From Xenorhabdus griffiniae (GTDB taxonomy: Bacteria; Pseudomonadota; Gammaproteobacteria; Enterobacterales; Enterobacteriaceae), in NCBI RefSeq assembly GCF_015163655.1, contig NZ_JADEUF010000031.1:1-35505 (forward strand): a stretch of DNA of 35,505 nucleotides, read 5' to 3'. Numbering within the stretch: the first letter of the stretch is position 1; every line of letters begins with the position of its first letter. The notes under the pieces were generated by a model. The model did not search any database. It worked only from the letters and a program-made list of their open reading frames with translations, and was not told where the DNA came from. The position numbers were made by a program, and so were the translations under genes. Positions 10,006 through 20,225 of the stretch are shown piece after piece.

Positions 10006-10758
10006 GTGATATCTCCCAGTGATAATGACTCATTGCCAACGTTACCCAGACATGTCGCCATCATTATGGATGGTAACGGTCGCTGGGCAAAAAAACGGGG
10101 CAAATTAAGAGTCTTTGGCCACCGTGCAGGAATTAAAGCCGTACGAAGTGCCGTGAGTTTTTCAGTGAAACATAATATTAATTCACTGACGCTATATGCT
10201 TTTAGCAGCGAAAACTGGAATCGCCCACAGCAGGAAGTCAGTTCATTGATGGAGTTGTTTGTTTTTGCTCTCGATAATGAAGTAAAGAACCTGCATAAAC
10301 ACAATGTGAAATTGTCTGTGATTGGTGATATCAGTCGTTTTAGCTCACGGTTGCAGGAGCGTATCCGCCGTTCTGTTGAACTAACAGCAGGTAATACCGG
10401 ATTGCAGCTTAATATTGCTGCTAACTATGGCGGTCGTTGGGATCTGGTTCAGAGTTTTAAACAAATTGCTGAAAAGATTAAAGCCAATGAATTATCTCCC
10501 GAAGAGATTACCGAAGCTACAGTTAATGACTTCATCAATTTAAGTCAGCAGCATGAAGTGGATCTGGTGATTAGAACTGGAGGTGAACATCGAATCAGTA
10601 ATTTCCTGCTATGGCAGATCGCTTATGCAGAATTGTATTTTACCGATATACTTTGGCCTGATTTTGATGAAACTGTTTTTGAAGGTGCGATTAATGCCTT
10701 TGCCAAACGAGAACGCCGATTTGGCGGAACACCAGACGATGCCGAAGTGGGATCATAG
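10006..10758 (+). CDS. uppS: Undecaprenyl diphosphate synthase (cis-prenyltransferase)
   Basis: UppS (IspU) adds eight isopentenyl units to farnesyl diphosphate to make the C55 carrier used for peptidoglycan and O-antigen assembly. The 250-residue product has the catalytic motif VAIIMDGNGRWAKKRG with D22, the YAFSSENWNRP motif, and the C-terminal DLVIRTGGEHRISNFLLWQIAYAELYFTDILWPDF signature. The best start is GTG at 10006, with AAGGA nine bases upstream (9992-9996). The N-terminus differs from E. coli before the conserved core. cdsA starts nine bases after its stop codon, so uppS-cdsA-rseP look cotranscribed. Confidence 0.97.
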   Translation: MISPSDNDSLPTLPRHVAIIMDGNGRWAKKRGKLRVFGHRAGIKAVRSAVSFSVKHNINSLTLYAFSSENWNRPQQEVSSLMELFVFALDNEVKNLHKHNVKLSVIGDISRFSSRLQERIRRSVELTAGNTGLQLNIAANYGGRWDLVQSFKQIAEKIKANELSPEEITEATVNDFINLSQQHEVDLVIRTGGEHRISNFLLWQIAYAELYFTDILWPDFDETVFEGAINAFAKRERRFGGTPDDAEVGS

Positions 10759-10767
10759 GAGGATAAC

Positions 10768-11631
10768 TTGCTGAAGTACCGTCTTTTAACTACGTTGATA
10801 TTGATTCCACTTGTTATTGTAGCGCTGTTTTTCCTCCCCCCGGCAGGGTTTGGGTTGGTTGTCATTGCTGTTTCAGCACTTGCTGCATGGGAGTGGGGAC
10901 AATTTGCAGGTCTTTTCACTCAAGTTAAACGTATTACGCTGGCTGTGTTATTTGCGGTAGGGCTATTGGTCTTGCAGTGTTCTTTGTCAGATTTTTCTCA
11001 CCTCATTGAGAAACCACAAATTGTATACCTGTTGTGGGCTGGCATGCTTTGGTGGGTGGCTGCCATTTTATTGGTGGTGACTTATCCTGCTTCTGCTGCC
11101 ATCTGGAAATCGTCGGTTGCCTTGCGTCTGCTATTCGGAGTTATGACTATCGTGCCATTTTATTGTGGGATGATGGTATTGCGAACCCAGAGCTATGAAA
11201 ATAGTCCCTATGATGGCGCATGGTGGTTGCTGTACGTCATGCTGTTGGTATGGGCTGCCGATTCAGGCGCTTATATTTTTGGCCGTACAATGGGTAAACA
11301 TAAAATGGCCCCAAAAGTATCCCCAGGCAAAACGCTTGAGGGGTTGGTTGGTGGATTATTAACGGCTGCACTGATTTCGTGGTTGTTTGGTAAATTTGCC
11401 CCTGTCCCCGCGATGCCAGAACATTTGTTGCTGATTTCTGCGGTAGTGGTAATTGCCTCGGTCTTTGGTGATTTAACTGAAAGTATGTTCAAGCGGGAAT
11501 CTGGGATCAAAGACAGTAGTCAATTGATTCCGGGGCATGGCGGTGTCATGGATAGGATCGATAGTCTAACTGCGGCAGTTCCAGTGTTTGCTGGACTGGT
11601 TATGTTGATTTCTTCTGGATTTACTCTCTGA
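10768..11631 (+). CDS. cdsA: Phosphatidate cytidylyltransferase
   Basis: CdsA makes CDP-diacylglycerol from phosphatidate and CTP, the branch-point precursor for phosphatidylethanolamine, phosphatidylglycerol and cardiolipin. The 287-residue inner-membrane protein has about eight hydrophobic segments. It carries the C-terminal family signature SMFKRESGIKDSSQLIPGHGGVMDRIDS (about residues 235-262). The start is TTG at 10768 (MLKYRLL), supported by TAGGAGG nine bases upstream, overlapping the uppS stop codon; E. coli cdsA also begins MLKYRL. rseP starts after nine bases. Confidence 0.97.
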   Translation: MLKYRLLTTLILIPLVIVALFFLPPAGFGLVVIAVSALAAWEWGQFAGLFTQVKRITLAVLFAVGLLVLQCSLSDFSHLIEKPQIVYLLWAGMLWWVAAILLVVTYPASAAIWKSSVALRLLFGVMTIVPFYCGMMVLRTQSYENSPYDGAWWLLYVMLLVWAADSGAYIFGRTMGKHKMAPKVSPGKTLEGLVGGLLTAALISWLFGKFAPVPAMPEHLLLISAVVVIASVFGDLTESMFKRESGIKDSSQLIPGHGGVMDRIDSLTAAVPVFAGLVMLISSGFTL

Positions 11632-11640
11632 AGGTACGTA

Positions 11641-12993
11641 ATGGATATTCTCTGGAATCTGGCTGCATTTATTGTTGCTTTGGGTGTTCTCATCACAGTG
11701 CATGAGTTTGGTCATTTTTGGGTTGCCAGACGATGCGGTATCTATGTTGAACGCTTTTCCATCGGATTTGGCAAGGTGCTTTGGCGTCGTACAGATAAAC
11801 AGGGAACCGAATACGTTATCGCTCTTATCCCCCTTGGTGGATATGTCAAAATGCTCGACGAGCGGGTAGGAGAAGTTGCTCCTGAACGTCGTCATATGGC
11901 ATTCAATAATAAAACTATTGGCCAGCGCGCGGCAGTCGTCAGCGCTGGGCCAATTGCAAACTTCATTCTGGCGGTGATCGCTTATTGGTTGGTTTTTGTG
12001 ATTGGCGTGCCATCTGTTCGCCCGGTAGTGTTGGATGTTAAGCCAAACTCGATAGCGGCACAGGCAAATATTTTGCCTGGAATGGAACTAAAAGCCGTTA
12101 ATGGTATCGAAACTCCTGACTGGAATTCAGTACGTCTTGCCATGATAGGTAACGTGGGAGCGACATCGGTCACGATGGATGTTTTGCCTCTGAATGCGCT
12201 TGATAATGTGCAAAAAACACTGGATTTGAGTAAATGGACCTTTGAGCCGTCCAGACAGGATGTTTTGCTGTCTTTGGGAATTATGCCTGTTGTACCGCGG
12301 GTGAGTTCGCAAGTAGAAAAAGTTTATCCTGCTTCAGCCGCTGAAAAAGCGGGTTTACAAAGTGGGGACAGGATCGTTAAAGTCAACGATCAAGATGTCG
12401 ATGTATGGCACACTTTTTCATCTTTTGTCAGGAAGAATCCTAATGTTCCTCTAAAATTGGACGTTGCGAGAGCAGGGAGAATGATCTCCTTGTCCTTGAC
12501 TCCTGAAGTCAGAAAATTATCCAACGGCCGTGAGGAGGGCTTCGCTGGCACCGAACTGAAAATTATTCCATTGGCGGATGAATACAAGGTTATTCAGCAA
12601 TATGGACCTTTTTCTGCCATTTATGAGGCAGGAGACAAGACTTGGCAATTAATGAAGCTGACCGTCAATATGATCGGCAAATTGATTGTGGGTGACTTGA
12701 AATTGAATAACCTGAGTGGCCCGATTTCCATTGCCAAAGGTGCCGGAGTATCGGCTGATTCTGGCTTGGTGTATTATTTAATGTTTTTGGCGCTGATTAG
12801 CGTCAATCTTGGGATCATTAATTTGTTCCCATTACCTGTACTAGATGGTGGACACTTGCTTTTCCTTGTTATCGAAAAGATCAAGGGGGGGCCAGTCTCC
12901 GAGCGTGTACAAGACTTCAGTTATCGCATTGGTGCTATATTACTGGTGTTATTAATGGGGCTTGCACTTTTCAATGATTTCTCCCGCTTTTAA
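11641..12993 (+). CDS. rseP: Site-2 zinc metalloprotease RseP
   Basis: RseP cleaves the anti-sigma factor RseA within the membrane after DegS, releasing sigmaE when outer-membrane proteins misfold; it also clears remnant signal peptides. The 450-residue product shows HEFGH at residues 21-25 in the first membrane segment (zinc ligands and catalytic Glu), two PDZ domains between about residues 120 and 310, and the third zinc ligand in [14 protein letters not shown] near residue 400. The C-terminus, [11 protein letters not shown], matches the E. coli form. The gene lies directly before bamA, so the stress protease and the assembly machine it monitors share a neighbourhood. Confidence 0.98.
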   Translation: MDILWNLAAFIVALGVLITVHEFGHFWVARRCGIYVERFSIGFGKVLWRRTDKQGTEYVIALIPLGGYVKMLDERVGEVAPERRHMAFNNKTIGQRAAVVSAGPIANFILAVIAYWLVFVIGVPSVRPVVLDVKPNSIAAQANILPGMELKAVNGIETPDWNSVRLAMIGNVGATSVTMDVLPLNALDNVQKTLDLSKWTFEPSRQDVLLSLGIMPVVPRVSSQVEKVYPASAAEKAGLQSGDRIVKVNDQDVDVWHTFSSFVRKNPNVPLKLDVARAGRMISLSLTPEVRKLSNGREEGFAGTELKIIPLADEYKVIQQYGPFSAIYEAGDKTWQLMKLTVNMIGKLIVGDLKLNNLSGPISIAKGAGVSADSGLVYYLMFLALISVNLGIINLFPLPVLDGGHLLFLVIEKIKGGPVSERVQDFSYRIGAILLVLLMGLALFNDFSRF

Positions 12994-13027
12994 GGTGGGA
13001 GACCGGTTAGGAAAACGCATAACAACG

Positions 13028-15409
13028 ATGGCGATGAAAAAGTTGCTCATAGCGTCGCTGCTGTTCGGCAGCGCCACTGCATACAGTTCAGACGGATTCG
13101 TGGTTCGGGACATTCACTTTGAGGGTCTTCAACGCGTCACCGTTGGTGCAGCATTATTGAACATGCCAGTTCGAGTGGGTGATACGGTTAGTGATGAGGA
13201 TATTAGCCGCACAATTCATTCATTGTTCGCAACTGGAAACTTTGAAGATGTTCGTGTCTTACGTGATGGCAATTCACTTGTTGTTCAGGTAAAAGAACGG
13301 CCAACCATCGCCAGCATTACTTTCACCGGTAATAAATCCGTGAAAGATGACATGCTCAGGCAAAACCTGGAGGCATCTCGCGTTCGTGTTGGTGAAGCCC
13401 TTGACCGCACTATGCTGTCCAATATTGAGAAGGGGCTGGAAGATTTCTATTACAGTGTGGGTAAATACAACGCGACAGTAAAAGCCGTTGTCACGCCCCT
13501 GCCCCGCAACCGTGTTGATTTGAAGCTCGTTTTCTCTGAAGGGGTTTCTGCCAAGATCCAACAAATTAATATTGTTGGTAATAAAGCCTTCTCAACCAAT
13601 GAGCTGCTTAATCAGTTCCAACTGAGGGATGATGTTCCTTGGTGGAACTTGACGGCTGACCAGAAATACCAGAAACAAAAATTGGCAGGTGACCTTGAAA
13701 CCTTGCGCAGTTTCTATCTTGATCGAGGCTATGCGCGTTTCAATATTGACTCGACTCAAGTTAACCTGACGCCAGATAAGAAAGGTATTTATGTCACTGT
13801 CAATATCACCGAAGGCGATCAGTATAAAATCTCAGGTGTTGATTTGAATGGTAATTTAGCGGGTTACCAGTCCCAAATCGAAGAGTTGACCAAAATCGAA
13901 CCCGGCTCGCTGTATAACGGTGCGGAAGTGACCAAGATGGAAACCGCCATCAAAAACCTGCTTGGTCGTCACGGTTATGCTTATCCTCGCGTCATGACAC
14001 AACCTGAAATCAACGACGCCGATAAGACGGTTAAACTGCATGTGAATGTTGATGCTGGCAATCGCTTCTACGTGCGTAAAATCTATTTTTCAGGCAACGA
14101 CGTGAGTAAAGATTCTGTATTACGTCGTGAAATGCGTCAGATGGAAGGCGCTTGGTTGGGGAGTGATTTGGTTGAACAGGGGAAAGAACGCCTCAATCGA
14201 TTAGGCTATTTTGACTCTGTTGATGTGGAAACGGAACGTGTACCAGGTAGTCCAGATCAGGTTGATGTGGTTTACAAAGTCAAAGAACGCAATACAGGTT
14301 CTATGAACTTTGGTGTGAGTTTCGGCACAGAAAGTGGCATGGGTTTCCAGGTTGGTCTTCAACAGGCCAACTGGCTGGGAACAGGGAACTCCGTGAGCAT
14401 CAACGCCAGTAAAAATGACTATTCAACATCCGCCGATTTATCGATGACTAACCCTTACTTCACTGTCGATGGTGTCAGTTTGGGTGGGCGTGTGTTCTAT
14501 AACGATTTCCGCGCCGATGATGCTGATCTGTCGAATTATACCAATAAAGCATACGGTACTGAGGGAACGCTCGGCTTCCCATTGAATGAAAATAACGGCT
14601 TGTCGTTTAGACTAGGTTATATCCATAACTCTCTGTCTAATATGCGACCACAGAGCGCGATGTGGCGTTATTGGAATAAAATGGGTAAACATCCAAATTT
14701 TGAAGATAAGGCGAAGTTTGATTCCAATGACTTTACCGTCACCGTAGGATGGGTTTACAACAACCTTGACCGTGGTTTCTTCCCGACATCTGGCTTGAAA
14801 TCCTCTCTGGATACGAAAGTGACCATTCCTGGCTCAGACAACCAGTTCTATAAAATCACCTGGAACTCAGCCGCTTATTATCCATTGGATGATGATCACG
14901 CATGGGTGCTGATGGGACGTACACGTCTGGGATATGGTGGCGGTTTTGGTGGCAAGGAAATGCCATTCTATGAAAACTTCTATGCCGGTGGTTCCAGCAG
15001 CGTTCGTGGCTTCCGCTCGAATAATATTGGCCCGAAAGCAGTTTATTTAGATAAAACGGGTCAGCCAGAGAAAAATAGCCCATCCCGTGATGCCGTGGGC
15101 GGTAATGCGACTGCGGTTGCGAGTTTCGAACTGATTACCCCGACACCGTTCCTGGATGCGAAATATGCCAACTCTCTGCGGACGTCGCTATTTGTGGACG
15201 CAGGAACCGTGTGGGATACCAACTGGGATAAGACTTACGCTGGGATGCCAGACTACAGCAAGCCAAATAACATCCGGGTTTCGGCCGGTATTGCTCTGCA
15301 ATGGATATCACCATTAGGACCATTGAGCTTCTCTTATGCGCAGCCAATTAAGGAGTACGCAGGTGATAGAGCGGAGCAGTTCCAGTTCAATATTGGCGGA
15401 GTTTGGTAA
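13028..15409 (+). CDS. bamA: Outer membrane protein assembly factor BamA
   Basis: BamA is the central Omp85 subunit of the BAM complex, which folds beta-barrel proteins into the outer membrane. The ATG at 13028 begins [19 protein letters not shown], a typical signal peptide. The open frame extends 22 codons upstream into rseP, but that part is not conserved. Mature BamA has five POTRA domains (to about residue 420) and a 16-strand barrel ending in FQFNIGGVW with the terminal aromatic. The VRGF motif of loop 6 is at 659-662. The 793 residues are shorter than E. coli (810): the long loop-6 insertion with its Cys pair is replaced by a short Cys-free segment. Strand 1 has substitutions (see findings). 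Confidence 0.98.
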   Translation: MAMKKLLIASLLFGSATAYSSDGFVVRDIHFEGLQRVTVGAALLNMPVRVGDTVSDEDISRTIHSLFATGNFEDVRVLRDGNSLVVQVKERPTIASITFTGNKSVKDDMLRQNLEASRVRVGEALDRTMLSNIEKGLEDFYYSVGKYNATVKAVVTPLPRNRVDLKLVFSEGVSAKIQQINIVGNKAFSTNELLNQFQLRDDVPWWNLTADQKYQKQKLAGDLETLRSFYLDRGYARFNIDSTQVNLTPDKKGIYVTVNITEGDQYKISGVDLNGNLAGYQSQIEELTKIEPGSLYNGAEVTKMETAIKNLLGRHGYAYPRVMTQPEINDADKTVKLHVNVDAGNRFYVRKIYFSGNDVSKDSVLRREMRQMEGAWLGSDLVEQGKERLNRLGYFDSVDVETERVPGSPDQVDVVYKVKERNTGSMNFGVSFGTESGMGFQVGLQQANWLGTGNSVSINASKNDYSTSADLSMTNPYFTVDGVSLGGRVFYNDFRADDADLSNYTNKAYGTEGTLGFPLNENNGLSFRLGYIHNSLSNMRPQSAMWRYWNKMGKHPNFEDKAKFDSNDFTVTVGWVYNNLDRGFFPTSGLKSSLDTKVTIPGSDNQFYKITWNSAAYYPLDDDHAWVLMGRTRLGYGGGFGGKEMPFYENFYAGGSSSVRGFRSNNIGPKAVYLDKTGQPEKNSPSRDAVGGNATAVASFELITPTPFLDAKYANSLRTSLFVDAGTVWDTNWDKTYAGMPDYSKPNNIRVSAGIALQWISPLGPLSFSYAQPIKEYAGDRAEQFQFNIGGVW

Positions 15410-15481
15410 TTATTAATCATTTTTGGTAAAAGTCGCCCTATTATTAATAGGTAAGAATAGCGTAGGTCAAAGGAGTTTATA

Positions 15482-15979
15482 GTGAAGAAAATATTGTGTG
15501 CAGCAGGTTTGGGTATAGCATTAGCGTTTTCTGCGGGTGCGCAGGCGGCAGATAAAATTGCTTTAGTGAACGTTGCTGAAGTTTTTCAACAGTTACCTGC
15601 CCGTGAAGCGGTGGCAAAACAGCTGGAAAACGAATTTAAAGGCCGCGCAACCGAATTACAGCGTATGGAATCTGAGCTGCAAACTAAAATCCAAAAATTA
15701 CAGCGTGATGGCTCAACTATGAAAGCCAGTGAACGCGAAAAATTGGAAAAAGAAGTGATGGCAAAACGTGATGACTTTGCTCAGAAAGCGCAAAGTTTTG
15801 AGAACGATAATCGTCGTCGTCAGATGGAAGAACGCGGTAAAATTCTGAACCGTATTCAGGATGCAGTTAAAGTGGTTGCAGGCAAAGAAGGTTACGATCT
15901 GGTTCTGGATGCGAATACTGCAGTGTATTCTACCTCTGGTAAAGATATCACCGCAGAAGTTCTGAAACAGGTTAAGTAA
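15482..15979 (+). CDS. skp: Periplasmic chaperone Skp (OmpH)
   Basis: Skp is a trimeric periplasmic holdase that carries unfolded outer-membrane proteins to the BAM complex. The 165-residue product starts with a signal peptide ([22 protein letters not shown], cleavage expected before ADK at about 22/23). It then has the strongly charged helical tentacle region, about residues 45-125, and a C-terminal [11 protein letters not shown]. The start is GTG at 15482 after AAGGAG, as in E. coli skp. It follows bamA by 72 bases and precedes lpxD by four bases, so translational coupling with lpxD is likely. Confidence 0.97.
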   Translation: MKKILCAAGLGIALAFSAGAQAADKIALVNVAEVFQQLPAREAVAKQLENEFKGRATELQRMESELQTKIQKLQRDGSTMKASEREKLEKEVMAKRDDFAQKAQSFENDNRRRQMEERGKILNRIQDAVKVVAGKEGYDLVLDANTAVYSTSGKDITAEVLKQVK

Positions 15980-15983
15980 GTAA

Positions 15984-17012
15984 ATGGTTTCAATTCGATT
16001 GGCTGATCTCGCTCAGCAGTTGAATGCACAATTGCACGGTGATGGCGATATTGTCATCACCGGTATTGCACCAATGTATTCAGCAAATAACGAGCAAATT
16101 ACATTTTTATCCGACAGTCGTTATACTGACAAACTTGCTACTTGTCAGGCCGCGGCTGTTGTGCTGCGCGAAGCAGACCTTCCACACTGCAAAGTTGCTG
16201 CGTTGGTGGTTAATGATCCTTACCTTGCCTATGCACGCATGGCGCAAATTATGGATACGACACCGAAACCTGCACAGGATATCCACCCATCCGCCGTTAT
16301 CTCCTCTGAGGCGGTACTGGGTAAAAATGTGGCGGTTGGTGCAAATGCGGTTATCGAATCCGGCGTTATGCTTGGTGACAATGTTATCGTTGGTGCAGGT
16401 TGTTTTATTGGAAAAAATGCGCGGATTGGTGCAGGAACCCGTCTTTGGGCCAATGTATCGATATACCACAATGTTGAAATTGGTGAGTCGTGTTTGATCC
16501 AGTCAGGAACGGTTATCGGTTCTGATGGTTTTGGTTATGCCAATGAGCGTGGAAATTGGGTTAAAATTCCACAGTTAGGCACAGTGATCATCGGCGATCG
16601 CGTTGAAATCGGCGCTTCCACGACAATTGATCGCGGTGCATTGGATAACACTGTCATCGGTAATGGTGTTATCATAGACAATCAATGTCAGATTGCCCAC
16701 AACGTGACGATTGGGGACAACACCGCAGTGGCGGGTGGCGTCATTATGGCGGGCAGTTTGAAAATTGGCCGTTACTGTATGATTGGTGGAGCCAGTGTCA
16801 TCAATGGGCACATGGAAATCTGTGATAAAGTGACCGTGACGGGTATGAGCATGGTGATACGTCCAATTACAGAGCCTGGCGTATACTCGTCAGGATTCCC
16901 GTCACAACCGAACAAAGTTTGGCGCAAGACTGCCGCTTTAGTCATGAATATCAATGAGATGAATAAGCGCTTGAAGTCAGTTGAACGCAAACTGGAAGGT
17001 GAAAACGAGTAA
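15984..17012 (+). CDS. lpxD: UDP-3-O-(3-hydroxymyristoyl)glucosamine N-acyltransferase
   Basis: LpxD adds the second 3-hydroxyacyl chain, from acyl-ACP, to the amino group of UDP-3-O-acyl-glucosamine, the third step of lipid A synthesis. The 342-residue product has an N-terminal uridine-binding domain (to about residue 100), a long left-handed beta-helix of hexapeptide repeats (about 105-310), and a short C-terminal helix. The catalytic His is at 239 in [14 protein letters not shown], the same position as in E. coli. The start ATG at 15984 lies four bases after the skp stop codon. Confidence 0.98.
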   Translation: MVSIRLADLAQQLNAQLHGDGDIVITGIAPMYSANNEQITFLSDSRYTDKLATCQAAAVVLREADLPHCKVAALVVNDPYLAYARMAQIMDTTPKPAQDIHPSAVISSEAVLGKNVAVGANAVIESGVMLGDNVIVGAGCFIGKNARIGAGTRLWANVSIYHNVEIGESCLIQSGTVIGSDGFGYANERGNWVKIPQLGTVIIGDRVEIGASTTIDRGALDNTVIGNGVIIDNQCQIAHNVTIGDNTAVAGGVIMAGSLKIGRYCMIGGASVINGHMEICDKVTVTGMSMVIRPITEPGVYSSGFPSQPNKVWRKTAALVMNINEMNKRLKSVERKLEGENE

Positions 17013-17034
17013 TCATACCCGCATCGTGGATAGA

Positions 17035-17131
17035 CATTTTTTGATTAAACGTTTTTGATTAGCATTTTTGGTTGTGCTTTTGATTTTTGCGGCCTGCCTG
17101 ATAGCTCTGAATTTGGAGTTAACGCAGGCCG
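17035..17131 (+). other. lpxD-fabZ spacer with T-rich repeats and an inverted repeat
   Basis: This spacer holds four degenerate copies of a TTTTTGATTA-like unit starting at about 17038, 17052, 17065 and 17078, with a 13-14 base period. It also holds an inverted repeat CGGCCTGC (17090-17097) / GCAGGCCG (17124-17131) with a 26-base loop, and an inner imperfect stem AGCTC / GAGTT. No T-run follows the stem on the plus strand. No gene is visible. The function is unknown. Confidence 0.5.
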
Positions 17132-17175
17132 TGTCGTTAATATTATGATTCTTATATGACAGGAAGAGTATTTAG

Positions 17176-17628
17176 ATGAGTGATAATCATACTCTGCAAA
17201 TTGAAGAGATTTTAGATTTACTGCCTCACCGCTACCCATTTTTGTTGGTAGACCGCGTTTTGGATTTTGAGGAAGGTAAATTTCTGCGCGCAGTCAAGAA
17301 TGTATCATTTAATGAACCATTCTTTCAGGGACATTTCCCTGGTAAACCGATTTTTCCGGGTGTCTTGATCCTTGAAGCAATGGCTCAGGCTACCGGCATT
17401 CTGGCGTTCAAAAGTGTTGGATCACTGGAGCCAGGTGAATTGTATTACTTTGCAGCGATTGATGGCGCGCGTTTCAAGCGTCCGGTTCTGCCAGGTGATC
17501 AAATGGTCATGGAAGTAGAATTTATTAAAGAACGTCGCGGTGTTGCGCGTTTCAGGGGCGTAGCGAAAGTCGATGGAGAAGTGGCTTGCGAAGCTGAAAT
17601 GATGTGTGCTCGCCGTCGTGAGGCTTAA
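17176..17628 (+). CDS. fabZ: 3-hydroxyacyl-[acyl-carrier-protein] dehydratase FabZ
   Basis: FabZ removes water from 3-hydroxyacyl-ACP in fatty acid elongation and competes with LpxA and LpxD for 3-hydroxymyristoyl-ACP. This is why its clustering with lipid A genes makes sense. The 150-residue hot-dog-fold protein has the catalytic motif [23 protein letters not shown] with His53 and Glu67. AGGAAGAG lies before the ATG at 17176. lpxA begins three bases after its stop codon. Confidence 0.98.
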   Translation: MSDNHTLQIEEILDLLPHRYPFLLVDRVLDFEEGKFLRAVKNVSFNEPFFQGHFPGKPIFPGVLILEAMAQATGILAFKSVGSLEPGELYYFAAIDGARFKRPVLPGDQMVMEVEFIKERRGVARFRGVAKVDGEVACEAEMMCARRREA

Positions 17629-17631
17629 TCC

Positions 17632-18429
17632 ATGATTGATCAAACCGCTGTTATCCATCCTTCTTCTATTATTGAAGAAGGTGCTGTCATTGGTGCCAAT
17701 GTTCGCATTGGCCCATTTTGTTATATCGGTGCTCAAGTTGAGATTGGTGAAGGGACTGAATTGAAATCCCATGTTGTGGTTAATGGGATAACTAAGATTG
17801 GTCGTGATAACCAGATTTATCAGTTTGCTTCTATCGGTGAGGTCAATCAGGATCTCAAATATCAGGGTGAACCAACCCGCGTTGAAATTGGTGACCGTAA
17901 CCGCATTCGTGAAAGTGTTTCTATCCACAGGGGCACTGTGCAGGGTGGGGGCGTGACTAAAGTTGGCAGTGACAATCTGTTGATGATCAACGCCCACATC
18001 GCCCATGACTGTATCATTGGTGATCGTTGTATCATCGCGAATAATGGGACATTGGGCGGACATGTTATTTTGGGCGATTACGTCATTATTGGTGGAATGA
18101 CGGCCGTGCATCAATTCTGTCAAATTGGTTCCCATGTGATGGTTGGTGGTTGTTCCGGCGTTGCTCAGGATATTCCTCCTTACATCATTGCACAGGGAAA
18201 TCATGCAACTCCTTTCGGATTGAATATCGAAGGTTTGAAACGTCGTGGGTTTGACAAAGAATCTCTGCACGCAATTCGTCATGCCTATAAGACGCTTTAT
18301 CGCAGCGGAAAAACATTGGAAGAAGCCAGACAAGAGATTGATCTCCAGGCGGAAAACAATCCGCATGTGAAAGTATTCAGTGATTTTCTGGAACATTCCG
18401 CAAAATCCAGCCGTGGCATCATTCGTTAA
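17632..18429 (+). CDS. lpxA: UDP-N-acetylglucosamine O-acyltransferase LpxA
   Basis: LpxA transfers 3-hydroxyacyl from ACP to UDP-N-acetylglucosamine, the first step of lipid A synthesis. The 265-residue product is mostly a left-handed beta-helix of hexapeptide repeats (about 1-185) followed by a C-terminal helical domain. The catalytic His125 in NAHIAHDC and His160 in TAVHQFC are at the positions known from E. coli. It is three residues longer than the 262-residue E. coli form. The start overlaps the fabZ end region closely (three-base gap), and lpxB follows. Confidence 0.98.
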   Translation: MIDQTAVIHPSSIIEEGAVIGANVRIGPFCYIGAQVEIGEGTELKSHVVVNGITKIGRDNQIYQFASIGEVNQDLKYQGEPTRVEIGDRNRIRESVSIHRGTVQGGGVTKVGSDNLLMINAHIAHDCIIGDRCIIANNGTLGGHVILGDYVIIGGMTAVHQFCQIGSHVMVGGCSGVAQDIPPYIIAQGNHATPFGLNIEGLKRRGFDKESLHAIRHAYKTLYRSGKTLEEARQEIDLQAENNPHVKVFSDFLEHSAKSSRGIIR

Positions 18430-18436
18430 TAAGTAG

Positions 18437-19621
18437 ATGAAGGATACTCCTTTGACTACCTTTTCTTCTGTTGATAATCAGCGCCCACTGATAATTGGTT
18501 TGGTCGCCGGAGAAACTTCCGGTGATATCCTTGGGGCAGGGCTGATTCGTGCATTGAAAGCAAAAATTCCGCACGCCCACTTTGTGGGTGTTGCTGGTCC
18601 TCTTATGAAGGCAGAAGGTTGTGAAGCCTGGTATGAGATGGAAGAGCTGGCCGTGATGGGGATCGTTGAAGTTTTGGGACGTTTACCCCGTTTGCTGAAA
18701 ATACGTAAAGACTTAACCGCACGTTTTACCGCGTTGCAGCCTGATGTGTTTATTGGCATTGATGCGCCTGACTTTAACCTTACTTTGGAAGGCAGGCTTA
18801 AACAGCAGGGAATTAAAACGATCCATTACGTTAGCCCATCGGTATGGGCATGGCGTCAGAAACGTGTGTTTAAAATTGGTCGGTCAACGGATTTGGTATT
18901 GGCGTTTTTACCTTTTGAAAAAGCCTTCTACGATCGATTTAACGTTCCGTGTCGATTTATTGGGCACACAATGGCAGATGCGATGCCTTTGCAACCTGAT
19001 AAAGCCGCCGCCAGAAAAATTTTGGGTATTCCATTGGCTGCGCACTGTTTGGCGATATTGCCTGGCAGTCGTCATGCTGAAGTAGAGATGCTCAGTGCTG
19101 ACTTCTTAAAAACTGCACAATTATTGCGGGAGAAATTTCCCGATTTGCATGTATTGGTTCCTTTAGTTAATGCCAAACGGCGTGAACAGTTTCAGCGCAT
19201 TAAAAACGAGATAGCACCGGATTTGCTGCTCCATTTATTGGATGGGAAGGCGCGTGAAGCCATGATTGCCAGTGATGCGACTTTACTTGCATCCGGTACG
19301 GCAGCACTGGAATGTATGCTAGCCAAATGCCCAATGGTGGTGGGCTATAGAATGAAACCTTTTACATTCTGGCTGGCACAACGTCTAGTGAAGACGCCGT
19401 ATGTTTCCTTGCCTAATCTGTTGGCAGGCAAACAATTAGTCAAAGAATTACTACAGGATGAATGCGAACCACACGCTTTGTCAGAGGCATTGTTACCTCT
19501 TGTGCAAGGTGGTGCAGATGTGGAAGCGTTGAAACAAACCTTCTTGCATTTGCATGAAAGCATTCGCTGTGATGCCGATGAACAGGCTGCGCAAGCCGTT
19601 CTGGAATTAGCGAGAAGATAA
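18437..19621 (+). CDS. lpxB: Lipid-A-disaccharide synthase
   Basis: LpxB (GT19 family) joins UDP-2,3-diacylglucosamine and lipid X to form the lipid A disaccharide at the inner membrane. The 394-residue frame has the N-terminal [19 protein letters not shown] motif, [33 protein letters not shown], and [10 protein letters not shown] near the C-terminus. The ATG at 18437 has no clear ribosome site. A TTG at 18452, with AAGGA seven bases upstream, would give a 389-residue protein that begins [10 protein letters not shown] and is closer to the E. coli length. The end overlaps rnhB by one base (TAATG). Confidence 0.97.
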   Translation: MKDTPLTTFSSVDNQRPLIIGLVAGETSGDILGAGLIRALKAKIPHAHFVGVAGPLMKAEGCEAWYEMEELAVMGIVEVLGRLPRLLKIRKDLTARFTALQPDVFIGIDAPDFNLTLEGRLKQQGIKTIHYVSPSVWAWRQKRVFKIGRSTDLVLAFLPFEKAFYDRFNVPCRFIGHTMADAMPLQPDKAAARKILGIPLAAHCLAILPGSRHAEVEMLSADFLKTAQLLREKFPDLHVLVPLVNAKRREQFQRIKNEIAPDLLLHLLDGKAREAMIASDATLLASGTAALECMLAKCPMVVGYRMKPFTFWLAQRLVKTPYVSLPNLLAGKQLVKELLQDECEPHALSEALLPLVQGGADVEALKQTFLHLHESIRCDADEQAAQAVLELARR

Positions 19622-20211
19622 TGGATTTTGTTTATCCACAGGCGAATTTGATTGCCGGTGTTGATGAAGTTGGGCGTGGCCCATTGGTAGGTGCTGTAGT
19701 AACTGCGGCGGTTATTCTTGATCCGGCTAAGCCCATTGCAGGCTTGATGGATTCGAAAAAACTGACGGAAAAACGCCGTGAAGCACTGTATTGGGAAATA
19801 AAAGAAAAAGCCTTATGTTGGAGCCTTGGCCGCGCAGAGCCGGAAGAGATCGATCAGCTTAATATCCTCCACGCCACCATGCTGGCTATGCAAAGAGCCG
19901 TTGAGGGATTGGCACTCATACCGGATTATGTTCTGATTGATGGCAATCGCTGTCCGGCATTAGCCATGCCAGCTCAAGCCATCGTGAAGGGGGATAGTCT
20001 GGTTGCAGAAATCAGCGCCGCCTCTATTCTTGCCAAAGTAACACGTGATAGGGAAATGGCAGAGCTGGATAAGCAGTTCCCTGGTTACGGTTTTGCGAAA
20101 CATAAAGGCTATCCAACCGCCCTGCATCTGGAAAAATTGGCTTCTTTGGGCGCTACGGAGCATCATCGTAAGAGTTTTGCGCCTGTTAAACGGGCGCTAG
20201 GTCTTAGATAA
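19621..20211 (+). CDS. rnhB: Ribonuclease HII
   Basis: RNase HII cuts RNA in RNA-DNA hybrids and starts removal of single ribonucleotides misincorporated in DNA. The 196-residue product has the type 2 signature [16 protein letters not shown] (D15, E16 metal ligands), the third acidic site in VLIDGNRCP, and [19 protein letters not shown] with the last conserved Asp. Its ATG shares a base with the lpxB stop codon, indicating translational coupling. dnaE follows after 14 bases, a conserved lpxB-rnhB-dnaE order. Confidence 0.97.
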   Translation: MDFVYPQANLIAGVDEVGRGPLVGAVVTAAVILDPAKPIAGLMDSKKLTEKRREALYWEIKEKALCWSLGRAEPEEIDQLNILHATMLAMQRAVEGLALIPDYVLIDGNRCPALAMPAQAIVKGDSLVAEISAASILAKVTRDREMAELDKQFPGYGFAKHKGYPTALHLEKLASLGATEHHRKSFAPVKRALGLR

Positions 20212-20225
20212 AATCTGGGCAGATT

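Noticed and set aside
12962-13027. Upstream extension of bamA overlapping rseP
   Set aside because: The extension would put 22 unrelated residues before a perfect signal peptide, so the start at 13028 is used.
17422-18396. Long open frame (324 codons) on the minus strand across fabZ and lpxA
   Set aside because: It is antisense to two strongly conserved genes. Repetitive hexapeptide coding makes long antisense open frames likely. The peptide is low in recognisable motifs.
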